NCBI GenBank assembly: GCA_947493575.1
Contig: CANLRQ010000006.1
Coordinates: 62,001-126,000, forward strand
Origin: an uncultured Marinomonas sp.
GTDB lineage: Bacteria > Pseudomonadota > Gammaproteobacteria > Pseudomonadales > Marinomonadaceae
Direction: 5' to 3'
Length of the DNA stretch: 64,000 nucleotides
In this document: positions 53,405 through 62,989 of the stretch, one piece after another
How the letters are laid out: every line of letters begins with the position of its first letter
Position numbering within the stretch: position 1 is the first letter of the stretch
Notes under the pieces: generated by a model
What the model was told of the DNA's origin: nothing
Databases searched by the model: none
Seen by the model: the letters and a program-made list of their open reading frames with translations, nothing else
Made by a program: the position numbers and the translations under genes

Positions 53405-54196
53405 CTACCCCTCGCCTTTAAGATTTGACAAGAAAGGACCAAACCCTTGCTCACCCAACCAATAATGTACAAGATTAGTCACACCATTACTGGTTAAAGT
53501 AGCACCAGATAGACCATCAATTTTATGCGTCGCTTGAGGGTCTGAGGAATCAACAGAGCCTTTAATCAAACCTAATACCGCTTCTCCAGATTCATTGTAG
53601 ACAGTTTTACCTTTCCACAAAGCTTTCCAGTTTGGATTATCTACTTCGCCACCCAACCCAGGAGTTTCACCTTGGTCATAGAAGCCAAAACCGATAACGG
53701 TGTTAAAGTCATTTTTCAAAGCCATGAAGCCATACATTGTTGACCACAAACCATACCCTTTAACAGGTAGGATGATACGCTCAATGCTATCACCAGATTT
53801 AACAATGTATATTGCACTGTATTTAGCACGACGCTTAATACTAGCAATATCATCTTCAGCTGCTAAAGCAATAGATAACGCAGGATCTTTGGCTGCTACA
53901 TTTTGTTCATATGTAGCAGGGTTAATACCCGCTTCTGAAAGCTCTTCTTCAGTCGCAAACTGTCCAGTTGAAACATTTACCAAGCGCATTTCAATAGATT
54001 CAAAAATTTCATCTACTGATTTACTTGGATCTAACATGTCAGCAGCAGACAAAATATTTTGCTTACGATCTAGGTCTTTGTTGGCCTTTTGAATAGGTTT
54101 CAAACCAACAGCGGCTGCCGCAACAAATACGGAACAAACCAGACACAAAGATAGAGCAACGACTACCGTCTTTTTAATACTATCGTTACTAGACAT
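53405..54196 (-). CDS. nqrC: Na+-NQR subunit C
   Basis: A 263-residue protein with one N-terminal membrane helix (residues 10-31) and a periplasmic domain. The covalent FMN attachment motif is [12 protein letters not shown], with Thr near position 233. ATG 54196 ([10 protein letters not shown]) is the family start; the longer frame adds 24 residues that overlap nqrB. The overlap with nqrB is eight bases. Confidence 0.96.
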   Translation of the reverse strand: MSSNDSIKKTVVVALSLCLVCSVFVAAAAVGLKPIQKANKDLDRKQNILSAADMLDPSKSVDEIFESIEMRLVNVSTGQFATEEELSEAGINPATYEQNVAAKDPALSIALAAEDDIASIKRRAKYSAIYIVKSGDSIERIILPVKGYGLWSTMYGFMALKNDFNTVIGFGFYDQGETPGLGGEVDNPNWKALWKGKTVYNESGEAVLGLIKGSVDSSDPQATHKIDGLSGATLTSNGVTNLVHYWLGEQGFGPFLSNLKGEG

Positions 54197-55385
54197 TGCG
54201 AGCTTTCCTCCGTTTGATATTTGCTTGTACAACGAAATGGTCAATGAATGGTGAGAAAAGGTTAGCAAATAGGATAGCTAACATCATACCTTCAGGGTAT
54301 GCAGGGTTAACCACTCGAATCAATACAACCATAACACCAATTAAAGCACCATATGCCCATTTACCCGTATTTGTCATGGATGCAGATACAGGATCCGTAG
54401 CCATATACATCATACCAAAAGCAAAACCACCTAAAACAAGATGCCAATACCAAGGAGTTGAGAACATAGGGTTTGTATCAGAGCCAATCAGGTTAAACAG
54501 CGCGGATAAAACAAACATACCCAAGAATACACCGGCAACGATTCGCCAAGCTGCTATTCTCATTACAAGTAAAGCACCACCACCAATTAAGATAGCAAAA
54601 GTAGACGTTTCACCCATTGAACCTTGAATGAAACCAAAGAACGCATCACTCCAAGCAACAGTTAAACCATCAACACCACTCGCAGCTAATTGACTAAGAG
54701 CTGTTGCACCAGAGAAACCATCGATTGCTGTCCAAACCGCATCACCCGACATTGACGCAGGGTAAGCAAAGAATAGGAACGCACGCCCGGCTAATGCAGG
54801 GTTTAGGAAGTTTTTCCCAGTTCCTCCAAACACCTCTTTTGCTAAAACCACACCAAATGTAATACCTAAAGCGACTTGCCATAGCGGCACAGTAGCTGGT
54901 AAAGATAAGGCAAACAAAATTGATGTTACAAAGAAACCTTCGTTTACTTCGTGTTTCCGCACAGCGGCAAAAACAACTTCCCAGAAACCACCAACCACAA
55001 AAGTAACAAGATACACAGGCAAAAAGTGCAATGCCCCGTAAATCATGTTGTCCCATAGACTGGCTGCATTATAGCTACTTAAGGCACCTATTATTGAATG
55101 CCTCCATGTATCTGGACTTGTAATACCCATCGCATCCATAGCCGTATTAGCCTGGAAACCGATGTTATACATACCAAAAAACATAGCTGGGAAAGTACAC
55201 ATCCATACAAGAATCATGATGCGCTTCATATCAACGCCATCACGTACGTGTGAACTGGATTTTGTAACAGAACTTGGACGATAAAAGATAGTATCTACTG
55301 CTTCGTACAAAGCATACCAATTTTCGTATTTACCGCCTGTATGGAAATGAGGTTCCATATCGTCGAGAACTTTTCTAAGCCCCAT
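54189..55385 (-). CDS. nqrB: Na+-NQR subunit B
   Basis: A 398-residue integral membrane subunit with about ten helices that forms the Na+ channel core and the quinone site. The covalent FMN threonine is Thr228 in [31 protein letters not shown] is a conserved family stretch, and an N-terminal cytoplasmic segment precedes the first helix. It starts three bases after nqrA. Confidence 0.97.
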   Translation of the reverse strand: MGLRKVLDDMEPHFHTGGKYENWYALYEAVDTIFYRPSSVTKSSSHVRDGVDMKRIMILVWMCTFPAMFFGMYNIGFQANTAMDAMGITSPDTWRHSIIGALSSYNAASLWDNMIYGALHFLPVYLVTFVVGGFWEVVFAAVRKHEVNEGFFVTSILFALSLPATVPLWQVALGITFGVVLAKEVFGGTGKNFLNPALAGRAFLFFAYPASMSGDAVWTAIDGFSGATALSQLAASGVDGLTVAWSDAFFGFIQGSMGETSTFAILIGGGALLVMRIAAWRIVAGVFLGMFVLSALFNLIGSDTNPMFSTPWYWHLVLGGFAFGMMYMATDPVSASMTNTGKWAYGALIGVMVVLIRVVNPAYPEGMMLAILFANLFSPFIDHFVVQANIKRRKARNV

Positions 55386-55388
55386 ATC

Positions 55389-56726
55389 TTACCCCTCTCT
55401 TTCAATCAGAGTTAAACAATCCCGAAGGATCGGGCCATATTCAAACTTACCGGAACAACTATAAGTACATAAAGACAAATCTTCTTCATCCAATTCTAAT
55501 ACACCTAACAGTTGAGCTTGCTCTGTATCACTTACAACTAATGAACGCAGCAACTGTGTTGGTAAGATATCCATCGGAATTAAACGTTCGAAGTGCCCAA
55601 GAGGCAACATTGTACGATCTGACCCATTCGTTGTTGTGCTCATTGCAAAGCTTGTTTTACCTAACAACTTTGACATAAATACATTCAATACAGAATGTTT
55701 CTCATGTCCAGCACGAAGATAATGCATTATTTGACGACTACGATCTTCTAACAACACAGTAACTTGCTGATGAAAACGACCTAAATAAGCATAAGGACCT
55801 TCAGCTTTACGCCCAGACAACACGGAACCAGAAATAACACGATTTTCCCCTGCTGCCATTTGACCTGCAGTCAACTCATCAAGGCTTGCACCTACTTGAG
55901 TTCTCAATAGACGAGGAGACAAAACTTGAGGACCAGCTAAAGCAATAACACGCTCAGAGTTTAGCTCACCCGTGGTGAACAACTGACCGATAGCAACAAC
56001 ATCTTGATAATTAATAGTCCACACAGTTTTCTTATCGCTGACTGGGTCAAGAAAATGTATGTGTGTACCTGCTAAACCAGCTGGATGTGGCCCATCAAAT
56101 TCCTGCACACTAACATCAGAAGTGGTTGGAATTTTCGTACCTGGTGCCTTACAAACGTAAACCTTACCTTTTGTTAGTTTTGCTAATACAGCAAGACCGT
56201 CAGCAAAGCTCTCTGTTTTACCTTCTAGAACGACTTCAACGGAAGCAGATAAAGGATTAGAGTCCATTGCAGTTACAAAGATTGAGCTTGGTTCACTATC
56301 AAGAGTCGGCACTTTAGAGAATGGACGAGTTCTTAATGCAGTCCATAAGCCTGAGTCATTTAAGTTATCAACCACCTGTTGGCGCTTGAGTGTTTTTAAC
56401 TCAGAACCTGAACAAGAGAAGAACTGTTCCGCCTCTTTACCTTCAACATCAATCACTACAGATTGAAGTACACGCTTCTCACCGCGGTTAATAGCCGAAA
56501 CAATACCAGCAGATGGTGCCGTATATTTAACACCTTCTGTTTTTTTATCTGTAAAAAGTAACTGACCTTTTTTAACTTTATCACCTACCTGAACCATCAT
56601 TGTCGGTTTCATACCGTGATAGTCAGGTCCGATCACAGCCACTGAGCGTGCGGCCGTAGAATCTTCGATGACCTGATTGGGGGCGCCACTGATTGGCAAA
56701 TCAAGGCCTTTCGTAATTTTAAACAT
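55389..56726 (-). CDS. nqrA: Na+-NQR subunit A
   Basis: A 445-residue cytoplasmic subunit without bound cofactor, implicated in quinone binding and complex stability. It starts MFKITKGLDLPISGAP, the conserved N-terminus; a longer frame from 56753 adds nine residues and is not favoured. HPAGLAGTHIHFLDPVS and the C-terminal ELDEEDLSLCTYSCSGK are further family marks. It is the first gene of nqrABCDEF, with its promoter in the 568-bp divergent gap before mfd. Confidence 0.97.
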   Translation of the reverse strand: MFKITKGLDLPISGAPNQVIEDSTAARSVAVIGPDYHGMKPTMMVQVGDKVKKGQLLFTDKKTEGVKYTAPSAGIVSAINRGEKRVLQSVVIDVEGKEAEQFFSCSGSELKTLKRQQVVDNLNDSGLWTALRTRPFSKVPTLDSEPSSIFVTAMDSNPLSASVEVVLEGKTESFADGLAVLAKLTKGKVYVCKAPGTKIPTTSDVSVQEFDGPHPAGLAGTHIHFLDPVSDKKTVWTINYQDVVAIGQLFTTGELNSERVIALAGPQVLSPRLLRTQVGASLDELTAGQMAAGENRVISGSVLSGRKAEGPYAYLGRFHQQVTVLLEDRSRQIMHYLRAGHEKHSVLNVFMSKLLGKTSFAMSTTTNGSDRTMLPLGHFERLIPMDILPTQLLRSLVVSDTEQAQLLGVLELDEEDLSLCTYSCSGKFEYGPILRDCLTLIEREG

Positions 56727-57294
56727 ATGTTCTGCCCAACGAATATTGAACACAAAAGCACTTTCTGTTGTATTTCCAGCATTTCAAAAAAAACCTTACA
56801 ACACAGATTACATTTTTTGTAATCCTCAAACACAAAGCTGCTTCACCAAAAAACTCTAGCATTATAAAGATCATTAGTCTGATTGACCACAACCTTAGAG
56901 CGAATTTCCTTCGCGGGATTACTATTTCATGACAAAGTTGGCTGAAAGAAACTTTCAAAAGGCTTACATTCATAAAAAAATGCATTTTAGAAGCAAAACA
57001 AAAAGTTATAGTGGTTTTTTCTAATTTAATATGAGCACAAGTTCAATTTAATGATTCCACTGATAAGATTTAAGAAAAAGCGCTTAATTATCATTTCTAA
57101 TGATTGATTACCTTTTTGATTATCGAGACAATACCTTAATATAAAAATTCACAGTCATTTGACCGACTTTATGGAATGATCTTAAAGAGCCAAGGCGCTA
57201 TCTCTCTCTTTACTCACGCTATACAAAAATCACGGTTGAAGATACTTTTTGAATTTACATGAACGACCATCACGTTAGGAAAACATGAAAGCCA
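56727..57294. other. Divergent intergenic region, nqrA / mfd
   Basis: 568 bp of AT-rich DNA carrying the promoters of nqrA (minus) and mfd (plus). No family A or B repeat, no strong hairpin, and no open frame with a ribosome site and family resemblance was seen. It is unusually long for these two housekeeping genes and may contain regulatory sites I cannot identify. Confidence 0.4.
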
Positions 57295-60200
57295 ATGACT
57301 TTACTTCCAACTGTTTCATTAAATAAAAAACTGGGATTTCGAAACACTATAAATGGCATATCTGGCAGCACTCTAACTTTACAGTTGCTAGATATTGCCA
57401 AACAACAAAACAGCCCAATTGTTTTTCTAGCCCATTCTATTGCTGAGCTAAATGAAGTAGAGGATGAACTTTCTTTCTTAAACAAAGATGCATTACCTGT
57501 CTTACGGTTTTCTGACTGGGAAACACTCGCTTACGATGCATTTTCACCCCATCAAGACATCATTTCCAAACGACTTGAAACACTCGCCCAACTAAAAGAC
57601 TTAAAAAGCGCCATTATATTAACAACAGTATCGGCCTCTGTTGTTCGTTTATGCCCCCGCTCACATATAGACTCACAGCGCTTCAAACTCAAACAAGGGC
57701 AAATACTGCCCCAAGAAAAACTTGTAGGGCAACTAATTAGTGGCGGCTACACAAATGTTCAAAGCGTTAGAGAGCATGGTGAATTTTCAGTCCGTGGCGC
57801 GTTAATGGATGTGTACCCAATGGGGGCAGATAACCCGATACGAATTGACTGGTTTGATAATGAAATTGACACCCTGCGCTGGTTTGATCCTGAAACACAA
57901 TTAAGCTCAAAAACGCTTAACTCAATTCAACTACTGCCAGCAAGAGAATTCCCAATTACAAAAGAAGGCATCCAACTATTTAGACAAAATTGGAGAGAAC
58001 GATTCCCAAGCACGCCTCTTAACTCTCCGTTTTATCAAGATATAAGTAATGGCATTATCCCCACAGGAATTGAATATTATCTACCTTTATTCTTTAACGA
58101 TACTCAAAGCCTGTTTGACTATTTACCAGAACAAACTTTACTTGCTCAAACAGGGTCACTAAACGATCACTTTAATGCGGTTAAAGCAGAATACATTAGT
58201 CGACATGAATCCCTTAACTACAACATTGAAAGGCCCATTCTTCCTCCTAATGAAATTAACTTACGAGAAGAAGAGTTTTTTGCGGAATTAAACCGATTTT
58301 CTCATATTGTCCTCACTGATGAAGGAGATAACCCAACTCTTGGTTCACAACCAAAAGTACTTATTGACTCAAAAAGTGATCAGCCACTCAATAAACTAGA
58401 TACTTTTATTAAGACCTACCAACACAGAGTACTCATTGTTGCTGAATCCGCTGGACGTAGGGAGGCTCTTTTAGAGCTGTTTAAAAAACACAAGATCCAA
58501 CCTGAAACAATAGACTCTTGGCAAGATTTCTTAGACACAGATACTGTGTTTGGCATTACTACGGGGCGAATTAATAGAGGCTTTCAAATAAAAGGCACTC
58601 TAACGCTGATTGCTGAAAACGAAATTATGGGGGAAAGAGTCTCCCAATATAGACGACGTAAGCACAGCGACATTAATGAAGACGCGATCATTCGCAATTT
58701 AACTGAGCTTCGCATAGATGCGCCTGTAGTTCACATTGACCACGGAGTTGGTCGCTATCTTGGTCTCACTAATTTAGAAATTGACGGACAAGAAACAGAA
58801 CTGCTTACTTTAGGCTATGCAAACAACGCCAAGCTTTATGTTCCAGTCGCTTCACTGCAATTAATATCACGTTATACAGGTAGTGATGAAGACACCGCAC
58901 CTCTGCATAAGCTAGGAACGGAAAAATGGAGCATCGCCAAACAAAAAGCCGCTGAAAAAGCACGAGACACGGCGGCGGAACTATTAGAAATATACGCCAA
59001 GCGTGAAGCTAGAGTTGGGCACTCCTTTAGCAAACCTGATGATCAATATGAACTTTTTGCTGCCGGTTTTCCTTTTGAAGAAACCCCTGACCAACAACTC
59101 GCCATTGATGCTGTCATTAACGATATGAAAAGCAGTAAACCAATGGATAGGTTGGTTTGCGGTGACGTTGGCTTCGGTAAAACCGAAGTTGCTATGAGAG
59201 CGGCTTTCCTTGCAGTTCAAGGAGGAAAACAAGTCAGTGTTTTAGTACCTACTACACTACTTGCACAACAACATTATGAAAATTTCTGCGACCGATTTGC
59301 TGATTGGCCAATAGAAATTGCTTTATTGTCCCGTTTTCGCAGTGGTAAACAAACGACAGAAGCACTAAAGCAATTAGCAGAAGGGAAGGCTGATATTGTT
59401 GTTGGTACTCATAAACTATTACAAAACGACATTAAATATTCTGACCTCGGGCTAGTCATCATTGATGAAGAACATAGGTTTGGGGTCAAACAGAAAGACC
59501 TATTTAAAGCACTAAGAGCGGAAGTGGACATACTTACACTAACCGCCACGCCGATTCCTCGGACATTAAACATGTCACTATCGGGCATTCGTGACTTATC
59601 TATCATTGCAACACCGCCTGCAAAAAGACTTTCGGTCAAAACGTTTGTCAATGAACGGGATAATCACAAAATAAAAGAAGCTATTTTCCGTGAACTTCAT
59701 CGGGGTGGGCAAGTCTACTTCCTGCATAATGACGTACAAACAATTCAAAAAACGGCAGAAGAGTTAGAGGAACTGATACCAGAAGCTCGAATCATTGTTG
59801 GCCATGGCCAAATGCGTGAACGTGAACTCGAACAAGTCATGTCGGACTTTTATCATAAAAGAGCGAATATCCTTGTGTGTACCACTATAATTGAAACGGG
59901 TATCGATATTCCCAATGCAAACACCATCATTATTGAACGAGCAGATAAATTTGGTTTAGCCCAATTACATCAACTTAGAGGCCGAGTGGGCCGCTCTCAT
60001 CAACAGGCGTATGCATACCTTCTTACTCCACAAGACAGAAAAGTCACTTCCGATGCGGAAAAGCGTTTAGAAGCAATACAATTAGCCGATACGCTTGGTG
60101 CAGGCTTTACACTAGCCACACACGATTTAGAGATCCGCGGCACCGGTGAATTATTAGGTGACGGACAAAGTGGTCATATCGAACATGTTGGCTTTTCACT

Positions 60201-60711
60201 CTTTATGGAAATGTTAGATCGAGCAGTTGAATCGTTAAAAAATGGCGGAGCCCCCGATGTGGATATTACTTCCCCACAAAATATCGACATCAATTTAAGA
60301 GTCCCTGCACTGATACCGAGTGATTATCTCGATGATGTCCACAGCCGCTTGATACTTTACAAACGTCTTGCTAATGCTAAAACTGACAATGAACTAAAAG
60401 AACTTCAAGTTGAAATGATTGACCGATTTGGCTTGCTTCCAGATGCAACAAAAAATCTCTTTAGGCAAGCCAACTTGAAACTAAAAGCGGAAAAACTTGG
60501 CATCACAAAAATAGAAGCCAATAAAACAGAGGGAAAAATGCATTTCAGCCCCTCTACTCCAGTCAACCCAATGACTTTAATCAACCTAATACAAACCAAA
60601 TCTGATTCCTACAAATTACTTGGATCGGATACATTGAAATACATTGCGGATATGCAAACAGCCGACTCTAGATTTCAAGAAACACTTAAAACTTTGGAGT
60701 TATTACATTGA
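57295..60711 (+). CDS. mfd: Transcription-repair coupling factor Mfd
   Basis: A 1138-residue translocase that removes RNA polymerase stalled at lesions and recruits UvrA. The UvrB-like N-terminal domains show [18 protein letters not shown] and [18 protein letters not shown]. The RNA polymerase interaction region contains [16 protein letters not shown]. The RecG-like motor has Walker [17 protein letters not shown], the [13 protein letters not shown] box, TATPIPRTL and the [18 protein letters not shown] motif VI. The C-terminal D7 domain ends the protein. The length is normal. Its stop overlaps the csiV TTG start (TTGA). Confidence 0.97.
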   Translation: MTLLPTVSLNKKLGFRNTINGISGSTLTLQLLDIAKQQNSPIVFLAHSIAELNEVEDELSFLNKDALPVLRFSDWETLAYDAFSPHQDIISKRLETLAQLKDLKSAIILTTVSASVVRLCPRSHIDSQRFKLKQGQILPQEKLVGQLISGGYTNVQSVREHGEFSVRGALMDVYPMGADNPIRIDWFDNEIDTLRWFDPETQLSSKTLNSIQLLPAREFPITKEGIQLFRQNWRERFPSTPLNSPFYQDISNGIIPTGIEYYLPLFFNDTQSLFDYLPEQTLLAQTGSLNDHFNAVKAEYISRHESLNYNIERPILPPNEINLREEEFFAELNRFSHIVLTDEGDNPTLGSQPKVLIDSKSDQPLNKLDTFIKTYQHRVLIVAESAGRREALLELFKKHKIQPETIDSWQDFLDTDTVFGITTGRINRGFQIKGTLTLIAENEIMGERVSQYRRRKHSDINEDAIIRNLTELRIDAPVVHIDHGVGRYLGLTNLEIDGQETELLTLGYANNAKLYVPVASLQLISRYTGSDEDTAPLHKLGTEKWSIAKQKAAEKARDTAAELLEIYAKREARVGHSFSKPDDQYELFAAGFPFEETPDQQLAIDAVINDMKSSKPMDRLVCGDVGFGKTEVAMRAAFLAVQGGKQVSVLVPTTLLAQQHYENFCDRFADWPIEIALLSRFRSGKQTTEALKQLAEGKADIVVGTHKLLQNDIKYSDLGLVIIDEEHRFGVKQKDLFKALRAEVDILTLTATPIPRTLNMSLSGIRDLSIIATPPAKRLSVKTFVNERDNHKIKEAIFRELHRGGQVYFLHNDVQTIQKTAEELEELIPEARIIVGHGQMRERELEQVMSDFYHKRANILVCTTIIETGIDIPNANTIIIERADKFGLAQLHQLRGRVGRSHQQAYAYLLTPQDRKVTSDAEKRLEAIQLADTLGAGFTLATHDLEIRGTGELLGDGQSGHIEHVGFSLFMEMLDRAVESLKNGGAPDVDITSPQNIDINLRVPALIPSDYLDDVHSRLILYKRLANAKTDNELKELQVEMIDRFGLLPDATKNLFRQANLKLKAEKLGITKIEANKTEGKMHFSPSTPVNPMTLINLIQTKSDSYKLLGSDTLKYIADMQTADSRFQETLKTLELLH

Positions 60712-61526
60712 AAACACGTCTGATTGTTACATTGGGAATGGCTTTACTATCACCCACCTTATTTGCCAATGATTTATCGAGCAGCCAAGAAACAACAGCA
60801 AGGGCCTATAGGGCGCATTTATTAACCTTTGCTTGGCCGAAAGAAAATACAGTTGAGCAAATTGAATATGAAACACTATTAAGCCTAAAAGCCACACCCA
60901 AATTCCCTCTAGAAGACCCTTTATCAAATTCTGCTGACACTCAATCAACTGGCGCCGATATAGAACGGATAAACAACCCGTTTGATGATTATCAAAAGAA
61001 ATTACGCAGCGGGGTAAACGTCTTAACCAACAATACCTGGACGCTCATATTTGAAAACCGAGGCAGTAAACTGCAACACAACTTTCATAGCCAGCCGAAT
61101 GAAGAAGGCTATGCAGAATTAACCGGATCCATCGATATAAAGTTTGGGCGTTATTTAGAATCAAAAATCACTCTCAAACACTACCTATTTACCCCCCCTC
61201 CTTCTGTGGTAATGGAACAGACGACTGATGAAAAACAAACCGAGCTAGAAACTAATATAGAAAACAATTTTGACCTAGACGTTAACCAAGACTCACTTCA
61301 GATAACTGAAAGTTCTGTCGACGTCTCTCAACTTCCACAGTCACAACTTATCATCAATCAAAATAACAAAACAGCCAGCAAAAAGCTTAACTACTTAGAT
61401 CACCCAACCATAGGGACGTTAATTTATTTTGAACCAATAGATCTCGAAGTCGCAATTCAGCAACAAGCTCTGGAAAATCTCATGTCAACGATTGAGCAAA
61501 TTGGCAATACCGATACACAACAATAA
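60708..61526 (+). CDS. csiV: CsiV family peptidoglycan-binding protein
   Basis: A 272-residue protein with a signal peptide (residues 1-20, ending LFAND). The family marks are the N-terminal YRAHLLTFAWP and a central WTLIFENRG with YLESKITLKHYLF. CsiV of Vibrio cholerae is needed for cell shape under D-amino acid stress. The gene regularly follows mfd in Oceanospirillales and Pseudomonas, which supports the call more than sequence detail does. The start is TTG, overlapping the mfd stop, with GGAG nine bases upstream. Confidence 0.78.
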   Translation: MKTRLIVTLGMALLSPTLFANDLSSSQETTARAYRAHLLTFAWPKENTVEQIEYETLLSLKATPKFPLEDPLSNSADTQSTGADIERINNPFDDYQKKLRSGVNVLTNNTWTLIFENRGSKLQHNFHSQPNEEGYAELTGSIDIKFGRYLESKITLKHYLFTPPPSVVMEQTTDEKQTELETNIENNFDLDVNQDSLQITESSVDVSQLPQSQLIINQNNKTASKKLNYLDHPTIGTLIYFEPIDLEVAIQQQALENLMSTIEQIGNTDTQQ

Positions 61527-61541
61527 AATACAAGCTGATTA

Positions 61542-61669
61542 GTGATCTTTACACGAAGTTATGAGCAATGATAAAACAAAGCAAAAGCAGACGAAATAGC
61601 GAAATTTATACGTTACAAATAAGCGCTTTAAGGTTTTTTAACATTGTGTAGTAGCCATAAAAAGATCTC
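61542..61669 (+). mobile_element. Family A MITE-like element, copy A8 (diverged)
   Basis: 128 bp. The left end GTGATCTTTACACGAAGTTA and the right end TAAAAAGATCTC are eroded versions of the consensus. Internal AGCAAAAGCAGACGAAATAG and AATAAGCGCTTTAAGG are recognisable. The flanks GATTA and TACTA no longer match well. It begins 15 bp after the csiV stop. Confidence 0.72.
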
Positions 61670-61697
61670 TACTAAAGAACATACAGCCCCAAAAAAA

Positions 61698-61724
61698 GGG
61701 CGATACAAAATTATTGTACCGCCC
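61698..61724. terminator. Bidirectional terminator, csiV / sohB
   Basis: GGGCGATACAA and TTGTACCGCCC pair with one mismatch around AATTA. Seven A's precede and six T's follow, so it works in both directions. Confidence 0.8.
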
Positions 61725-61741
61725 TTTTTTAATGAAACAGC

Positions 61742-61773
61742 AAGGCTTAGTAGGTTTATTCCACCAACCTTAA
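61742..61773 (-). repeat. Family B repeat, copy B6 (left-end fragment)
   Basis: A 32-bp inverted fragment, AAGGCTTAGTAGGTTTATTC then CACCAACCTTAA, matching the family B left end. Nothing of the inner part remains. Confidence 0.5.
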
Positions 61774-61784
61774 AACGAAAAAAC

Positions 61785-62819
61785 TTATATCCCTCTATGC
61801 TGAGAAAGAGCTGAAAACCATTTAGTCACCTTTGTTTCTAACGAACTCAAAACGGACAAACCTAAACGCTCAGCCATTTTCTTCGGCACACTGTATTTAA
61901 CAGAAAACACATCCGAACTTGAATATTGATCAACCAAATAACTATCACTAGTGGAAATTTGATCAATCAATTGATTCTCTAATGCCTTAATACCATACCA
62001 AACATCGCCAGTGGCAATTTTCTCTATATCCACGACGTCTCTTTGAGAAGACACAAACTCTTTAAATAACACATGAGTTTCTTCTAGATCTTGCTTAAAC
62101 TTTTCACGCCCTTCATCTGTGTTCTGCCCTAACATAGTCAAGGTTCTTTTATATTTTCCTGCGGTATGCAATTCCACATCCACCAAACTTTTATCAAGTA
62201 GTCGATGGATATTTGGCACTTGAGCAACAACACCTATTGATCCCAATACAGCAAAAGGAGCTGCAACAATCTTATCCGCAACGCATGCCATCATGTAACC
62301 ACCACTTGCAGCCACTTTATCAACACACACGGTCAATTTAACATTCGCCTCTTTAATTCTCTGCAATTGTGAAGACGCTAAACCATAGGCATGCACCATG
62401 CCACCACCACTTTCTAAACGTATGACCACCTCATCCTTTTCAGTTGCCACACTCAAAATAGCGGTAATTTCTTCTCGCATCGTATCCAATGCTGATGCCT
62501 TAATGTCACCATCAAAGTCCAATACAAACACTTTTTTACGAGCCTTATCTTCAGAAGTATTGTTTTTTTCTGCCTTACTCGCCTCTTTCAACGCTTTCTT
62601 TTTCTCTTTCGCTAACTGTTTTAACGCTTTTTTATCCAGCAGCTCATCATTAAGAGCGTCTTTCATTTTATCGTACTGGTCGTTTAACTTACTTATAGAA
62701 AGGCCGCCCTCTTTAGGTTTGCCTTTACTACTGGCAATACCCGCTATAAACAATCCTAAAATGATCGCTACAGTTACCAGCTTCAATAAAAAGCCTGCAT
62801 ATTCTGTTAAAAATTCCAA
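61785..62819 (-). CDS. sohB: Membrane protease SohB (SppA/S49 family)
   Basis: A 344-residue inner membrane serine protease of family S49. An N-terminal helix (8-28) is followed by a charged coiled segment (about 45-95) and the protease domain. The nucleophile is Ser172 in KVAASGGYMMACVADKI, and the general base is probably Lys224 in HTAGKYKRTLTM. GSIGVVAQVPN is another family stretch. It is related to SppA but is the shorter SohB form. The start codon is TTG with AAAGGAAA upstream; no ATG fits. A terminator separates it from csiV. Confidence 0.93.
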   Translation of the reverse strand: MEFLTEYAGFLLKLVTVAIILGLFIAGIASSKGKPKEGGLSISKLNDQYDKMKDALNDELLDKKALKQLAKEKKKALKEASKAEKNNTSEDKARKKVFVLDFDGDIKASALDTMREEITAILSVATEKDEVVIRLESGGGMVHAYGLASSQLQRIKEANVKLTVCVDKVAASGGYMMACVADKIVAAPFAVLGSIGVVAQVPNIHRLLDKSLVDVELHTAGKYKRTLTMLGQNTDEGREKFKQDLEETHVLFKEFVSSQRDVVDIEKIATGDVWYGIKALENQLIDQISTSDSYLVDQYSSSDVFSVKYSVPKKMAERLGLSVLSSLETKVTKWFSALSQHRGI

Positions 62820-62989
62820 CTTTTTTTCCTTTCTAATACTTTTGAGTAACTAAATTAATGAGGTACGTTTTATAAAAAACAATCCTCAATACAAATATAA
62901 ACTTGTGGCGTAAGACGCTGTATTACCTTATGATTCCCAAATTTTTAATTTAGACCTAATGTTTTTTAATTTAACTATCGGAGAAAGTA

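Noticed and set aside
56719..56985. An 88-residue minus-strand frame in the nqrA-mfd gap, rich in Cys, Phe and Leu.
   Set aside because: No family resemblance, overlaps the nqrA start region, and its composition looks like translated AT-rich DNA.
1937..61773. A CRISPR array as explanation for the dispersed repeats.
   Set aside because: The repeats are 80-280 bp, unevenly spaced over 60 kb, and have inverted ends; there are no short regular repeat-spacer units or cas genes.
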